Below are positions 34,694 through 42,383 of a stretch of 64,000 nt of DNA, in pieces (position 1 is the first letter of the stretch; each line of letters begins with the position of its first letter). The notes under the pieces were generated by a model. It saw nothing but the letters and a program-made list of their open reading frames with translations, was not told the DNA's origin and searched no databases. Origin of the DNA: Saprospira grandis (lineage in GTDB: Bacteria > Bacteroidota > Bacteroidia > Chitinophagales > Saprospiraceae); the NCBI RefSeq assembly GCF_027594745.1, contig NZ_CP110854.1:3861501-3925500 (forward strand), in the 5' to 3' direction. Made by a program: the position numbers and the translations under genes.

Positions 34694-35641
34694 ATGAATT
34701 TACAGCAACTCGAATATATTTTGGCCCTAGAAGAGCATCGGCATTTTGTCAAGGCGGCAGAGGCTTGCTTTGTGACCCAATCTACCTTGAGCATGATGGT
34801 CAAAAAGTTGGAAGAAGAACTGGGCGCTCCCATTTTTGACCGAAAACAAAAGCCTTTGGCCCCAACGCCTTTAGGCGAAAAAATTTTGCGACAAGCTCGT
34901 TTGATTTTGCAGCAAGCTGGGCAGCTCAAAGCTATGGTCGATTGGGAGCAAAATCAGTTGGGCGGATGCTTGCGCTTGGGAGTGATTCCTACCTTAGCGC
35001 CTTATTTATTGCCCTTATTTTTGCCCAGTTTTCTGGCCGCTTGTCCAGATTTGCAAGTAGAGCTCCGAGAAATGCAAACCCAAGAGATGGAACGGGCCAT
35101 GCTTGCGGGAGATTTGGACCTAGGCATTTTGGCTTTGCCTTTTGGCCATCCTACTTTGGTCCAAGAAAGCCTCTTTTATGAAGACTTCTTATTATATGGA
35201 GATGATTTTGAAATGGAGAAAAACTACTTCTTAACCGAAGAGTTGGACCTTTCTCAACTTTGGCTGCTGGAAGAAGGCCATTGTCTCCGCCAACAATTGG
35301 TTGATTTTTGTGCCTTGCAGTTGCAAACTGGCGAAAGTCGACAGCTTAATTATTTGGCGGGCAGTTTGGAAAGTCTCCGCATGCTAGTCGATTATCAGGG
35401 AGGATTTACCATTTTGCCCAGATTGGCGGGCCAGGCTTTGCCGCCCAAACAACAGGCGAGCTTGCGCAGTTTTGCTACACCCGAACCTTATCGAGAAATT
35501 GGTTTGCTTCGGCCCGCCAACTTTGAGCGCCAAGCTCTACTCGATTTACTCAAAGAACAAATTTGGTCTCATTTGCCTCCCGCTTGCCCCAGAGAACTGC
35601 CCGCAGCAGGAAAATCTTGGCCCGTTCATTTTGAGGATTAG
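34694..35641 (+). CDS. oxyR: OxyR-type LysR family peroxide-sensing regulator (paralogue 2)
   Basis: 315 residues from MNLQQLEYILALEEH. The winged helix-turn-helix is at 1-60 (FVKAAEACFVTQSTLSMMVKKLE). Cys197 and Cys206 in EEGHCLRQQLVDFC match the OxyR redox pair in spacing and position, the same residue numbers as in paralogue 1. It has extra cysteines (25, 92, 117) that paralogue 1 lacks. The effector domain covers about 90-295; the C-terminal 20 residues are a poorly conserved tail. Divergent from katA, its likely target. The stop codon adjoins a small GC hairpin and GC element copy 13. Confidence 0.92.
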   Translation: MNLQQLEYILALEEHRHFVKAAEACFVTQSTLSMMVKKLEEELGAPIFDRKQKPLAPTPLGEKILRQARLILQQAGQLKAMVDWEQNQLGGCLRLGVIPTLAPYLLPLFLPSFLAACPDLQVELREMQTQEMERAMLAGDLDLGILALPFGHPTLVQESLFYEDFLLYGDDFEMEKNYFLTEELDLSQLWLLEEGHCLRQQLVDFCALQLQTGESRQLNYLAGSLESLRMLVDYQGGFTILPRLAGQALPPKQQASLRSFATPEPYREIGLLRPANFERQALLDLLKEQIWSHLPPACPRELPAAGKSWPVHFED

Positions 35642-35677
35642 GGGCGGCGAAGCCGCCCTGGCCCGAAGGGCCAATTG

Positions 35678-35816
35678 GCCCAGCGCTGCGGAGTGGGTGG
35701 CCGCAGGCCAGACCGAGCAAAACGAGCCCTAGCGAAGTTTTGCGAAGGGCCGAGCGAGTAGCGAGCCCCGCAGCATAGCGGCGGCCGCCCCAAATTGAAG
35801 GGCGGCCGCGGGCCCC
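35678..35816 (-). repeat. GC-rich intergenic element, copy 13
   Basis: Inverted copy: GGCCCAGCGCTGCGG, GGCCAGACCGAG, variable CAAAACGAGCCCTAGCGAAGTTTTG, GAAGGGCCGAGCGAGTAGCGAGC, GCATAGCGGCGGCC, nested GCCGCCCCAAATTGAAGGGCGGC and terminal GGGCCCC. Hairpins GGCGGCGAAGCCGCC and GGCCCGAAGGGCC precede it (35642-35672). Confidence 0.85.
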
Positions 35817-35883
35817 AAAAAAGAAATAATCTAAAAACTAAGGACTGCATTTCATTTTTGATGATTAAAGCAGCTGAAAAACA

Positions 35884-36444
35884 ATGAAAATTATGGTGGT
35901 TGATAATTTACAATCCTTGATAGATGAGGTGCTTTTACTGGCTAAGGATAAAGAAAAGTATATAGAAAAAATAGTTCAGCCCTATCCCTTGATGGAAGAA
36001 TTGCGCAAAGAACTGAGCGACTATGCCGATGTATCAATACATGATGGATTAAAAGTGAAAGTTTATATTGACCACTCCGAATTCAAATCTGGAGACTTGG
36101 AAATCTACTATCAGACGAGCCTGTCTTTTTCTAAGTTTGTCAATGCAGTAAGACTCACGTTTTATTGTTCTGTGAAAAATCCAGATCCTAGGACTCATAG
36201 CGGATACATTGACCGAGAAAGTTATGACGATTGCTTTATTCAAGAACAATTTGATTTGTGCGAAAAATTAGTGTCATTTTTTGATAAACATGGAATTACA
36301 TTGATTATGGATCAAGAATATGAATATGTTGTAGCTGGTTTAGACTTTGTTAATCAAAGATTCTCTTTTCGACAAGCACAACCTACGGCAGGACTGTTGT
36401 TTTTTGAAGACTTTTTTGGTTATGCTGAAGAGCGATGGGGATGA
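35884..36444 (+). CDS. Hypothetical cytoplasmic protein
   Basis: 186 residues, acidic, no signal peptide or membrane helix. The sequence alternates helices (LQSLIDEVLLLAKDKEKYIEK, LMEELRKELSDYADV) and amphipathic strands (VKVYIDHSEFKSGDLEIYY, AVRLTFYCSV). It is more AT-rich than its neighbours, and lies between GC element copies 13 and 14, with no operon partner. The look is that of a small single-domain protein of accessory type, such as some immunity proteins, but I recognise no family. An overlapping shorter frame on the other strand is less credible. Confidence 0.6.
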   Translation: MKIMVVDNLQSLIDEVLLLAKDKEKYIEKIVQPYPLMEELRKELSDYADVSIHDGLKVKVYIDHSEFKSGDLEIYYQTSLSFSKFVNAVRLTFYCSVKNPDPRTHSGYIDRESYDDCFIQEQFDLCEKLVSFFDKHGITLIMDQEYEYVVAGLDFVNQRFSFRQAQPTAGLLFFEDFFGYAEERWG

Positions 36445-36499
36445 GAGCGCCGTTGCTAGCTTATAGCTTTTTTTTTTTTAAGTAGAAATGGGCGTAAAA

Positions 36500-36591
36500 A
36501 GCCCTAGCGAAGTTTTGCGAAGGGCCGAGCGACCCGACCAATGGGAGTCGACGCAGCGAAGCAAGTAGTAGCGAGCCCCAGAGGCTGCCCC
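36500..36591 (-). repeat. GC-rich intergenic element, copy 14 (truncated)
   Basis: Only the inner and right part of an inverted copy: CCCTAGCGAAGTTTTGCGAAGGGCCGAGCG in shortened form (blocks GAAGTTTTG and GAAGGGCCGAGCG), then GACCCGACC, AGTAGCGAGCCCC and GGCTGCCCC plus A-run. The GGCCTAGCG and GGCCAGACC blocks are missing. Confidence 0.75.
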
Positions 36592-36620
36592 AAAAAGGAA
36601 ACGATTAAATCTCCATACCC

Positions 36621-37249
36621 ATGAAAAAAGTATATTTCCCCAGCCTTTTATTGGCTTGTTGTTTTTTGCTTTATGCCTTTACGGCTTGGCCCGAAAAAAG
36701 GAAAAAGTAGAGTTGAATTATCAAGATTTTCTGGCTCTTTTTGAAAAAAAGCCTTATCCCATTGTCGTCAATTATGAAAAATTTGAGACCGAAAAGAGTC
36801 GAAAAACTTTTCAGGATGAATTATGGGAAACAATAGATGGCCAATGGATTAAGCCCGTTTTTGCGCCATTTATTCCAGAATTAGAGGCGGGAACTTTTAC
36901 TAGAGAAGGGCCGGCTCGTTTTCAGTCTCAGGCCTTATTGGCCCAAACTGACAACTACGATTTACTGCTTTATGTGGTTATGCCCCCTTGGCGAAGCTCC
37001 GAAAAATGGCTGTTGGCCAGCTATAGCAAAAAAGGGGAGTTATTGACCGAGCTGCCCATTGCTTTGAATGCAGAACATGAACAATTGGGCGCTATTCTAT
37101 CTGAAGATGGCTCGCTGATGATTCAGCAGTGGAAAATTGAGATCGAAAAAGGTGTTTTACAGTATAAAGAAGTTGATTTTAAGCGATTTATCGTCCAAGA
37201 AGATGGTCATTTTCGCCAAACATTTGGCGAGCCTTATCCTAAAAAGTAA
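36621..37249 (+). pseudogene. Hypothetical exported protein, apparent single-base frameshift near N-terminus
   Basis: The ATG at 36621 opens a good signal-peptide frame (MKKVYFPSLLLACCFLLYAF) that meets a TAG 90 bases later. The rest of the protein, about 195 residues, is in another frame that could only start at a TTG at 36656. One more A in the A6 run at 36694-36699 would join the signal peptide to KVELNYQDFLALFEKK, giving about 209 residues. The downstream part is intact and looks like a secreted beta-rich domain (YDLLLYVVMPPW, KWLLASYSKKGELL). The next gene, DUF2461, begins 6 bases after the stop. Whether the shift is real, reversible or a sequencing error cannot be told. Confidence 0.65.
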
Positions 37250-37255
37250 AATAAG

Positions 37256-37948
37256 ATGCAATATTTTGATGCGGATTTCCTCGGTTTTTTTCGAGAATTG
37301 GCCGCCAACAACGAAAGAGAATGGTTTAAGGCGCGCAAAAAGCGCTATGAGGAGTCGGTCAAGCAGCCTTTTGCGCGTTTGATTGAGGATTTGGGCCAGG
37401 AAATGCAGCGGATAGAGCCGGGCATTGATTTGCGTTTGCCCAAAGAATTGATCTTTCGGATTTATAAGGACAGTCGATTTTCCAAGGATAAAAGTCCGTA
37501 CAAGCTGCATGCTTCGGCCATTTTATCATCTAAAGGGCGAAAAGCGATTGATTGGCCCGCCTACTATTTGCAAATTGGTCCGGCGGGAATTTGGGTGGGC
37601 GGTGGCGCCTATCGTTTATCGCCGGCTCAAGTTTTGGCTGTTCGGGAAGCTATTTTGGACCAAAGAGAAAACTTTGAGCGTTTATTGGCCCAGCCTGCTT
37701 TTGAGCAGTATTATCCAGCGGGTTTGCAGGGCGAAAAACATAAGCGCATCCCCAAGCAATTTCGAGCTTTGGGCGAGGAATTGCCCCTGATTTACCAAAA
37801 GCAATATTATTTTATGCGGACCTATGAGGAGGAGGCAGAAATGGATGAAATTCTGCAAAGCAAGGAGCTTTTGCCTTGGCTTTTAGAACATTTTGAGGCG
37901 GCCATGGGGGTTAATCGTTTTTTGCGAGAGGCTTTGGTGGGGGAGTAG
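37256..37948 (+). CDS. DUF2461 family protein
   Basis: 230 residues. Family hallmarks are visible: FLGFFRELAANNEREWFKARK at the N-terminus, then FRIYKDSRFSKDKSPYK and AYYLQIGPAGIWVGGGAY, and the C-terminal YYFMRTYEEEAEMDEIL. DUF2461 proteins are widespread, cytoplasmic and of unknown biochemical function. It follows the frameshifted exported protein after 6 bases, so the two are probably cotranscribed, and ends at a bidirectional terminator. Confidence 0.93.
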   Translation: MQYFDADFLGFFRELAANNEREWFKARKKRYEESVKQPFARLIEDLGQEMQRIEPGIDLRLPKELIFRIYKDSRFSKDKSPYKLHASAILSSKGRKAIDWPAYYLQIGPAGIWVGGGAYRLSPAQVLAVREAILDQRENFERLLAQPAFEQYYPAGLQGEKHKRIPKQFRALGEELPLIYQKQYYFMRTYEEEAEMDEILQSKELLPWLLEHFEAAMGVNRFLREALVGE

Positions 37949-37954
37949 GGCATT

Positions 37955-37986
37955 AAAAAAGAGCCGAAGGAATTTTCTTCGGCTCT
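37955..37986 (+). terminator. Bidirectional terminator between DUF2461 gene and convergent gene
   Basis: AAAAAGAGCCGAAG pairs with CTTCGGCTCTTTTT around the loop GAATTTT; A-run and T-run on the two sides serve both convergent genes. Confidence 0.88.
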
Positions 37987-38009
37987 TTTTGTAAAATCAA
38001 TTTATAGAT

Positions 38010-38618
38010 CTATCTCAATTCTACCTTGATGCTGCTAATGGTTTTTGAGATTTCTCTTTGGTCATAAATATCAATAATATCTATCTCATTGCGTAGACCG
38101 AAAGAATTTCGTCCAGCGGCAAAACTATAGCCATTTTGTTTTGCATTAAACTCAATATCAACTCGATAAAGTCCTTTTTTTGTAGCATAAGCACAAATAT
38201 GTGTGAAATACCCAATTTGTACAGCATAAATATTTACGCCATCTTTTTTCGCTAATAGTTCGACTGTTGCGCCTAGTTTTTTTAGAAATTGATTGAAGTG
38301 ATCTAAAGACTCAGAAGATGGGCTAGAATGAGTGAAGCCTTCAAAATCTTCGACCAAAAGGAGAAGTTTTTTATGGCGTTTGGCATCCTCATAGTCAGGT
38401 TCAAAATCTTCAATATCTCCAACAAGGGAAGATACTTTTCTATGAAGGTCTTCTATCTTATCGTCAAAATCTTCCATGTTTTCGGCCCATTCGCTAATAC
38501 TTTTATATTGTCTTACCAAAGAGCTGTAGTCAGATTCTAGACCGCTTAGGCTTTGAGCCTGGACCGTATTAAATGTAAATAATGAAAATAGGATAAGGAA
38601 AAAAGTAGTAGTTTGCAT
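38010..38618 (-). CDS. Hypothetical exported protein with coiled coil
   Basis: 202 residues with a signal peptide (MQTTTFFLILFSLFTFNTVQAQ). Residues 25-95 form an acidic helical or coiled-coil stretch (WAENMEDFDDKIEDLHRKVSSLVGDIEDF); the C-terminal half is beta-like (VNIYAVQIGYFTHICAYAT, LYRVDIEFNAK). No family recognised. It lies 33 bases downstream of the KirBac gene, on the same strand, and could be the last gene of the dapB-helicase-channel run, although the intergenic space leaves this open. Confidence 0.7.
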   Translation of the reverse strand: MQTTTFFLILFSLFTFNTVQAQSLSGLESDYSSLVRQYKSISEWAENMEDFDDKIEDLHRKVSSLVGDIEDFEPDYEDAKRHKKLLLLVEDFEGFTHSSPSSESLDHFNQFLKKLGATVELLAKKDGVNIYAVQIGYFTHICAYATKKGLYRVDIEFNAKQNGYSFAAGRNSFGLRNEIDIIDIYDQREISKTISSIKVELR

Positions 38619-38651
38619 TTGGTTTATTTGAAAAGTTATTAGAATCTAGAG

Positions 38652-39578
38652 TTATAATTTTACATACTCAAAATCAGATATTTTACTCAGCTCCAATAGC
38701 GTCTTCCCATTTCGGCCAGCATGAAACATAGGTACAAATTGCGCATGCCAAACCATTTCCTCACTACTATAAGAGTGGTAGGACCGGAGTTGGATGCCAT
38801 GGCTATCATCATGGGCCTGAAAAATGACAATAAGCTCTAGTTTTTGGCGAGAACAACTGCTTTTTCCCAAATTTTGAATGGGCGAATCTTCATTGAGCGG
38901 ATGCACTACGGTCCAATTGAGGGGCATAATGCGCAGTTGTTCTCGCTCTAAAGGCAAAAGCGAAAATTTTCGACTCAATTGGCCCAATTCATTCTCTTCC
39001 AACCAACTGGCCACCAAAGAAATTTGCGCCTCGGCCAATACTTTTTGTCGGGCATTGGCTATGCGAAACATTAGGGCTTTTCCATCCTGATAGGGCGCAA
39101 TCAAGATGTTTTTGCTATAACGCAATTTTAAATTGGGCTTAGAAAAACGGGCAAAAAGCAGCCCCGTGGCCAAGGCAAAACTCAATAAACCCACAAAGGC
39201 ACCCGCAGCAGCAATGCAATTGGCGGCAAAACCTTCTGGACTCACACTGCCATAACCTACGGTGGTCAGAGTTTGCACACTAAAAAAAAAGGCCTGCCAA
39301 AAATGCGAAAGCTCGGGATTTCCCGTACTCAATTGCTCAATGCCCACAGCCAAATACAAAAGCGCAAAAACTGTGTTAATGAGCAAATAAAAAGCAGTGA
39401 GGACCAAAAAGAAGCTCCACCAAGATAGGTCAACTAACCACTGATAGGACTGAAAACGCTCAAAAAAAGCATTGTCTCTATAAATGTTGAACTGCCCATT
39501 GGGCAAGATTAAACGATCTTGTTCCCCTCGAAGGGCGGTGCCAAAACCCAAATCCTGAAAGCGCCTCTTTTTGGCCAT
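38652..39578 (-). CDS. Inward-rectifier potassium channel, KirBac type
   Basis: 308 residues. Two membrane helices (about 50-78 and 118-144) flank a pore helix and the selectivity filter TVGYG (106-110). The N-terminal slide helix precedes it (residues 33-48), and the cytoplasmic immunoglobulin-like Kir domain occupies 150-305, with FRIANARQKVLAEAQISL and LNWTVVHPLNEDSPI, both typical of KirBac channels. It would conduct potassium across the inner membrane. It starts 6 bases after the DEAD-box helicase gene stop and is likely cotranscribed with it and dapB. Confidence 0.95.
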   Translation of the reverse strand: MAKKRRFQDLGFGTALRGEQDRLILPNGQFNIYRDNAFFERFQSYQWLVDLSWWSFFLVLTAFYLLINTVFALLYLAVGIEQLSTGNPELSHFWQAFFFSVQTLTTVGYGSVSPEGFAANCIAAAGAFVGLLSFALATGLLFARFSKPNLKLRYSKNILIAPYQDGKALMFRIANARQKVLAEAQISLVASWLEENELGQLSRKFSLLPLEREQLRIMPLNWTVVHPLNEDSPIQNLGKSSCSRQKLELIVIFQAHDDSHGIQLRSYHSYSSEEMVWHAQFVPMFHAGRNGKTLLELSKISDFEYVKL

Positions 39579-39584
39579 CTCCTT

Positions 39585-40829
39585 TTATTTCTTCCGTTTT
39601 TTACGTCGATTTTTCTTGCTGTCTTCGGCTTCTTGGATTTCTCGCATTACGTCCTTAAACGAATATGTCTGCGAATCACTGAGGTCGATGGTGGCTTCAT
39701 AATCCTCTACCGGAATATCCAGCAATTTGATTTTTTGCCCCATATAGTCCTCAATTTTCTCCAACATTTCTTCTTCTCTAGGCGCACAAAAAGAAATGGC
39801 TTTCCCTCTTTTTCGACCTCGGCCCGTTCGGCCCACTCGATGCACATAGTTCTCGGCCTGATCGGGCAAATCATAGTTAATGACCAAATGCACATTGGGA
39901 ATATCAATGCCTCGAGCACTCACATCGGTGGCAATGAGCAAACGAACTTCGCCTTCGGCAAAGGCTTTGAGCGCAGCAGTTCGCTCTTGCTGTTCTTTGT
40001 CGCCATGCAGACTTCTGGCCTCAATATTTACTTTTTGCATAGCTGTCAACAGCCGTTCTGCCCGCACACGGGTACGCACAAAGGCCAAAATCTTCTGATT
40101 GGGATTTTCCTTATACAAACGCTCCAAGAAAAAGCGCTTGTCTTCCATTTCTACAAAGCAAAGGGAGTGGTCAATATTTTTATTGACGGGATCTTTGGGC
40201 GAAATCTGAATCCGAATGGGATTAGAGACTAGCGAATAGGCCAGTTTCTTAATTTTCTGGTCAATAGTAGCCGAAAAAAACAGGGTTTGCCGCTTTTGGG
40301 GCAGCCGCTGCAAAAGGTCCTGAATATCTTCATAAAACCCAAATTGCAACATTCTATCGGCCTCATCCAAAACCAAGGTTTTTACAGCCTGCAAACGCAA
40401 TGCGCCCTGAGCTTGTAGGTCAAACAAACGACCAGGCGTAGCCACCAAAATATCAACTCCTGTCTCCAATTTGGCCAACTGCTTATCCTGCTTGCTCCCC
40501 CCATAAATGGCCAGGGTTTCAATCCAACTTCCACGAGTCAAATTATGAATAAAGGACTCAATTTGTTGGGCCAATTCATGCGTAGGCACCATCACTACCA
40601 CCTTGGGCGACCGTCCTTTGCTTTGATCCTTTCCCGCTAGCAGTTGCTGCGCCAAAGGAATGGCAAAAGCGGCCGTTTTTCCCGTTCCGGTTTGGGCCAC
40701 GGCCAAAACATCCTGCCCTTTCAAAATGGGCTCAATTGCTTTATACTGAATATCGGTGGGCCGCTTAAATTCTAGGGCGGCCAGACGCTCCTTTAAGATT
40801 TGCTCAAAGGGATAACGACTAAATTTCAT
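39585..40829 (-). CDS. DEAD-box ATP-dependent RNA helicase (RhlE-like), second copy
   Basis: 414 residues with complete motifs: PTDIQYKAIEP (Q motif), AQTGTGKTAAF, PTHELAQQ, TPGRLFDLQ, LDEADRMLQFG, FSATI, and VHRVGRTGRGRKRG. A basic tail KKNRRKKRKK ends the protein. It is shorter than the copy at 13288-14670 and differs in the tail. The start codon abuts the dapB stop, with no gap; the potassium channel gene follows 6 bases downstream. Likely role in RNA remodelling. Confidence 0.95.
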   Translation of the reverse strand: MKFSRYPFEQILKERLAALEFKRPTDIQYKAIEPILKGQDVLAVAQTGTGKTAAFAIPLAQQLLAGKDQSKGRSPKVVVMVPTHELAQQIESFIHNLTRGSWIETLAIYGGSKQDKQLAKLETGVDILVATPGRLFDLQAQGALRLQAVKTLVLDEADRMLQFGFYEDIQDLLQRLPQKRQTLFFSATIDQKIKKLAYSLVSNPIRIQISPKDPVNKNIDHSLCFVEMEDKRFFLERLYKENPNQKILAFVRTRVRAERLLTAMQKVNIEARSLHGDKEQQERTAALKAFAEGEVRLLIATDVSARGIDIPNVHLVINYDLPDQAENYVHRVGRTGRGRKRGKAISFCAPREEEMLEKIEDYMGQKIKLLDIPVEDYEATIDLSDSQTYSFKDVMREIQEAEDSKKNRRKKRKK

Positions 40830-41558
40830 TTATTGCTCTTTTAAAAGGTCTTTCATTCCAAATACACCCTTTTTTCCCGCCAACCATTCGGCCGCTTTGA
40901 GGGCGCCAGCCGCAAAACCAATGCGGCCTTTTGCACGATGTGTAATTATAATTTCATCTTCCGAAGATGCATATTTCAGGCTGTGCGTGCCCGGAACTCC
41001 CGCTTCTCTTAGCGCAAAAATGGGAAAATGATTTTCTTTTTGGCTGCCTTCTAAATTGGGAAATTCGGCCAAATACCAATCTTCAAAGCGTTGGTTGTGG
41101 GCCAAAACGCCCTGCGCCAAAGAAATAGCGGTCCCAGAAGGAGCATCTTTTTTCTCCAAATGATGGATTTCCTCCATTTCCAATTGGTATTGCGGCTGCC
41201 CGGCCATCAATTCGGCCAAACGCTCATTGAGGGCAAAAAATAAATTGACGCCAATGCTAAAGTTAGAGGCATAAAAGAAGGCGCCCTTTTTTTCTTCGCA
41301 GGCCGCAGCCATTTTATCCCAATCAGCCAACCAAGCGGTAGTGCCCGAAACAACGGGAATCCCTCTTTCAAAGCAAGCCAAATAGTTGTTCAAGGCAGCA
41401 TCGGGCTGACTAAATTCAATGGCTACCTCTGCTTCCAACTCAAAATTATCCCAATCGCTAGCTTGGTTAATTTTTCCGACCACTTCATGCCCGGCAGCCT
41501 GCGCCATTTTATCTAGGGTTTGCCCCATTTTTCCATATCCGATGAGTAGAATTTTCAT
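40830..41558 (-). CDS. dapB: 4-hydroxy-tetrahydrodipicolinate reductase
   Basis: 242 residues from the ATG at 41558 (MKILLIGYGKMGQTLDKMAQ). The longer frame from 41666 reads through GC element copy 15. The nucleotide-binding motif GYGKMG (8-13) and the catalytic segment EIHHLEKKDAPSGTA are intact, so it should catalyse the NAD(P)H-dependent step of the diaminopimelate and lysine pathway. First gene of a run with the DEAD-box helicase and KirBac channel, a grouping with no obvious metabolic link. Confidence 0.95.
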   Translation of the reverse strand: MKILLIGYGKMGQTLDKMAQAAGHEVVGKINQASDWDNFELEAEVAIEFSQPDAALNNYLACFERGIPVVSGTTAWLADWDKMAAACEEKKGAFFYASNFSIGVNLFFALNERLAELMAGQPQYQLEMEEIHHLEKKDAPSGTAISLAQGVLAHNQRFEDWYLAEFPNLEGSQKENHFPIFALREAGVPGTHSLKYASSEDEIIITHRAKGRIGFAAGALKAAEWLAGKKGVFGMKDLLKEQ

Positions 41559-41580
41559 TTTTTCTGTTTTTATTTTTTTT

Positions 41581-41711
41581 GGGGCCTCAGCTGCGGCTTC
41601 GCCTTGCTGCGGGCTGTGTCGCGGCTCGCTATTCGCTCGGCCCTGCAGTTTTTTCGCTGCGCTCAAAAACTTGGGTCTGCGGCTGCGCCGCCCCGCTTTC
41701 CATCCCTAGGC
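41581..41711 (+). repeat. GC-rich intergenic element, copy 15
   Basis: GGGGCCTCAGC, GCGGGCTGTGTCGCGGCTCGC, GCTCGGCCCTGC, variable AGTTTTTTCGCTGCGCTCAAAAACT, GGGTCTGCGGC, GCGCCGCCCC and CCATCCCTAGGCC. It is just upstream of dapB. The remaining 200 bases up to the small gene at 41924 are AT-rich and hold nothing I can name. Confidence 0.85.
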
Positions 41712-41923
41712 CTGCGGGCGCTTCGCGCCCTCTTGGACCGAAATAGTTTAGACTTTGCGATAATTTTTTCATTCCGCCCCAAAGATACGCAAGTCTATAA
41801 GAACTCATTTAAAAAAGGCAGTCTTATAGCCATGGGAAGAAATTTTTTTTAAAACTGTTTAGATAGGCTGGATTCAGTTGCTGTTTCTTGTGCAAAGAAT
41901 TTTTTTAACTAAAAGCACAAAAA

Positions 41924-42124
41924 ATGTTTAGACTTTTATTTGCCCTATTGCTCTTGCCCTTTAAGATTTTTGGAAAACTATTTCGTTGGGCGGACTGGAT
42001 TATGTCGGAGGATGAAAAATCTTATGCAAAAACCCAGAAGCACAAAAAGAACAACAGAAAACGAAGAGAAAAATATAGAGAGAAAAGAATCCGAGAAAAT
42101 AATGGAGAAGTAGGTCGCCGTTAG
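41924..42124 (+). CDS. Small membrane-anchored basic protein
   Basis: 66 residues: an N-terminal hydrophobic helix (LLFALLLLPFKIFGKLF) followed by a highly charged, lysine- and arginine-rich tail (KTQKHKKNNRKRREKYREKR). It looks like a small inner-membrane protein with a nucleic-acid- or lipid-binding tail. The unusually strong terminator 29 bases downstream supports a real, separately transcribed unit. No family recognised. Confidence 0.55.
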   Translation: MFRLLFALLLLPFKIFGKLFRWADWIMSEDEKSYAKTQKHKKNNRKRREKYREKRIRENNGEVGRR

Positions 42125-42152
42125 GCCTTTCAATTAGCGGTTTTCAATTAGC

Positions 42153-42196
42153 AACAGGCAGAAAAATCAATTTGATTTTTCTGCCTGTTTTTTTTG
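42153..42196 (+). terminator. Very long intrinsic terminator
   Basis: AACAGGCAGAAAAATCAA (42153-42170) pairs base for base with 42172-42189, leaving a minimal turn, followed by a T-run. It ends the small-protein transcript before the M48 protease operon. Confidence 0.9.
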
Positions 42197-42341
42197 GTCC
42201 CAAAAAAGAAGAAGATTTTTTGAGGCGAGGAAAAAATTGAACGTAAAATTAGTCGAAGAAAAAAAATAGCCTGAAAAAAAGCCACTGGAGCGGATGAGCG
42301 ATGTGTAGCCCAAAAAATATTTTTTAAAACATCCTTTTCTT

Positions 42342-42349
42342 TATTTTTG
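42342..42349 (+). promoter_or_regulatory. Candidate -7 promoter motif for M48 protease operon
   Basis: TATTTTTG fits TAnnTTTG and lies 35 bases before the start at 42384. No clear -33 TTTG is visible upstream. Confidence 0.4.
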
Positions 42350-42383
42350 CGGCAATTATTCTAAAAAAGATAAAAGCCAAAAA

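Noticed and set aside
39519..40232. A 237-residue plus-strand frame inside the second DEAD-box helicase gene
   Set aside because: Shadow of the helicase gene; no motif and atypical composition.
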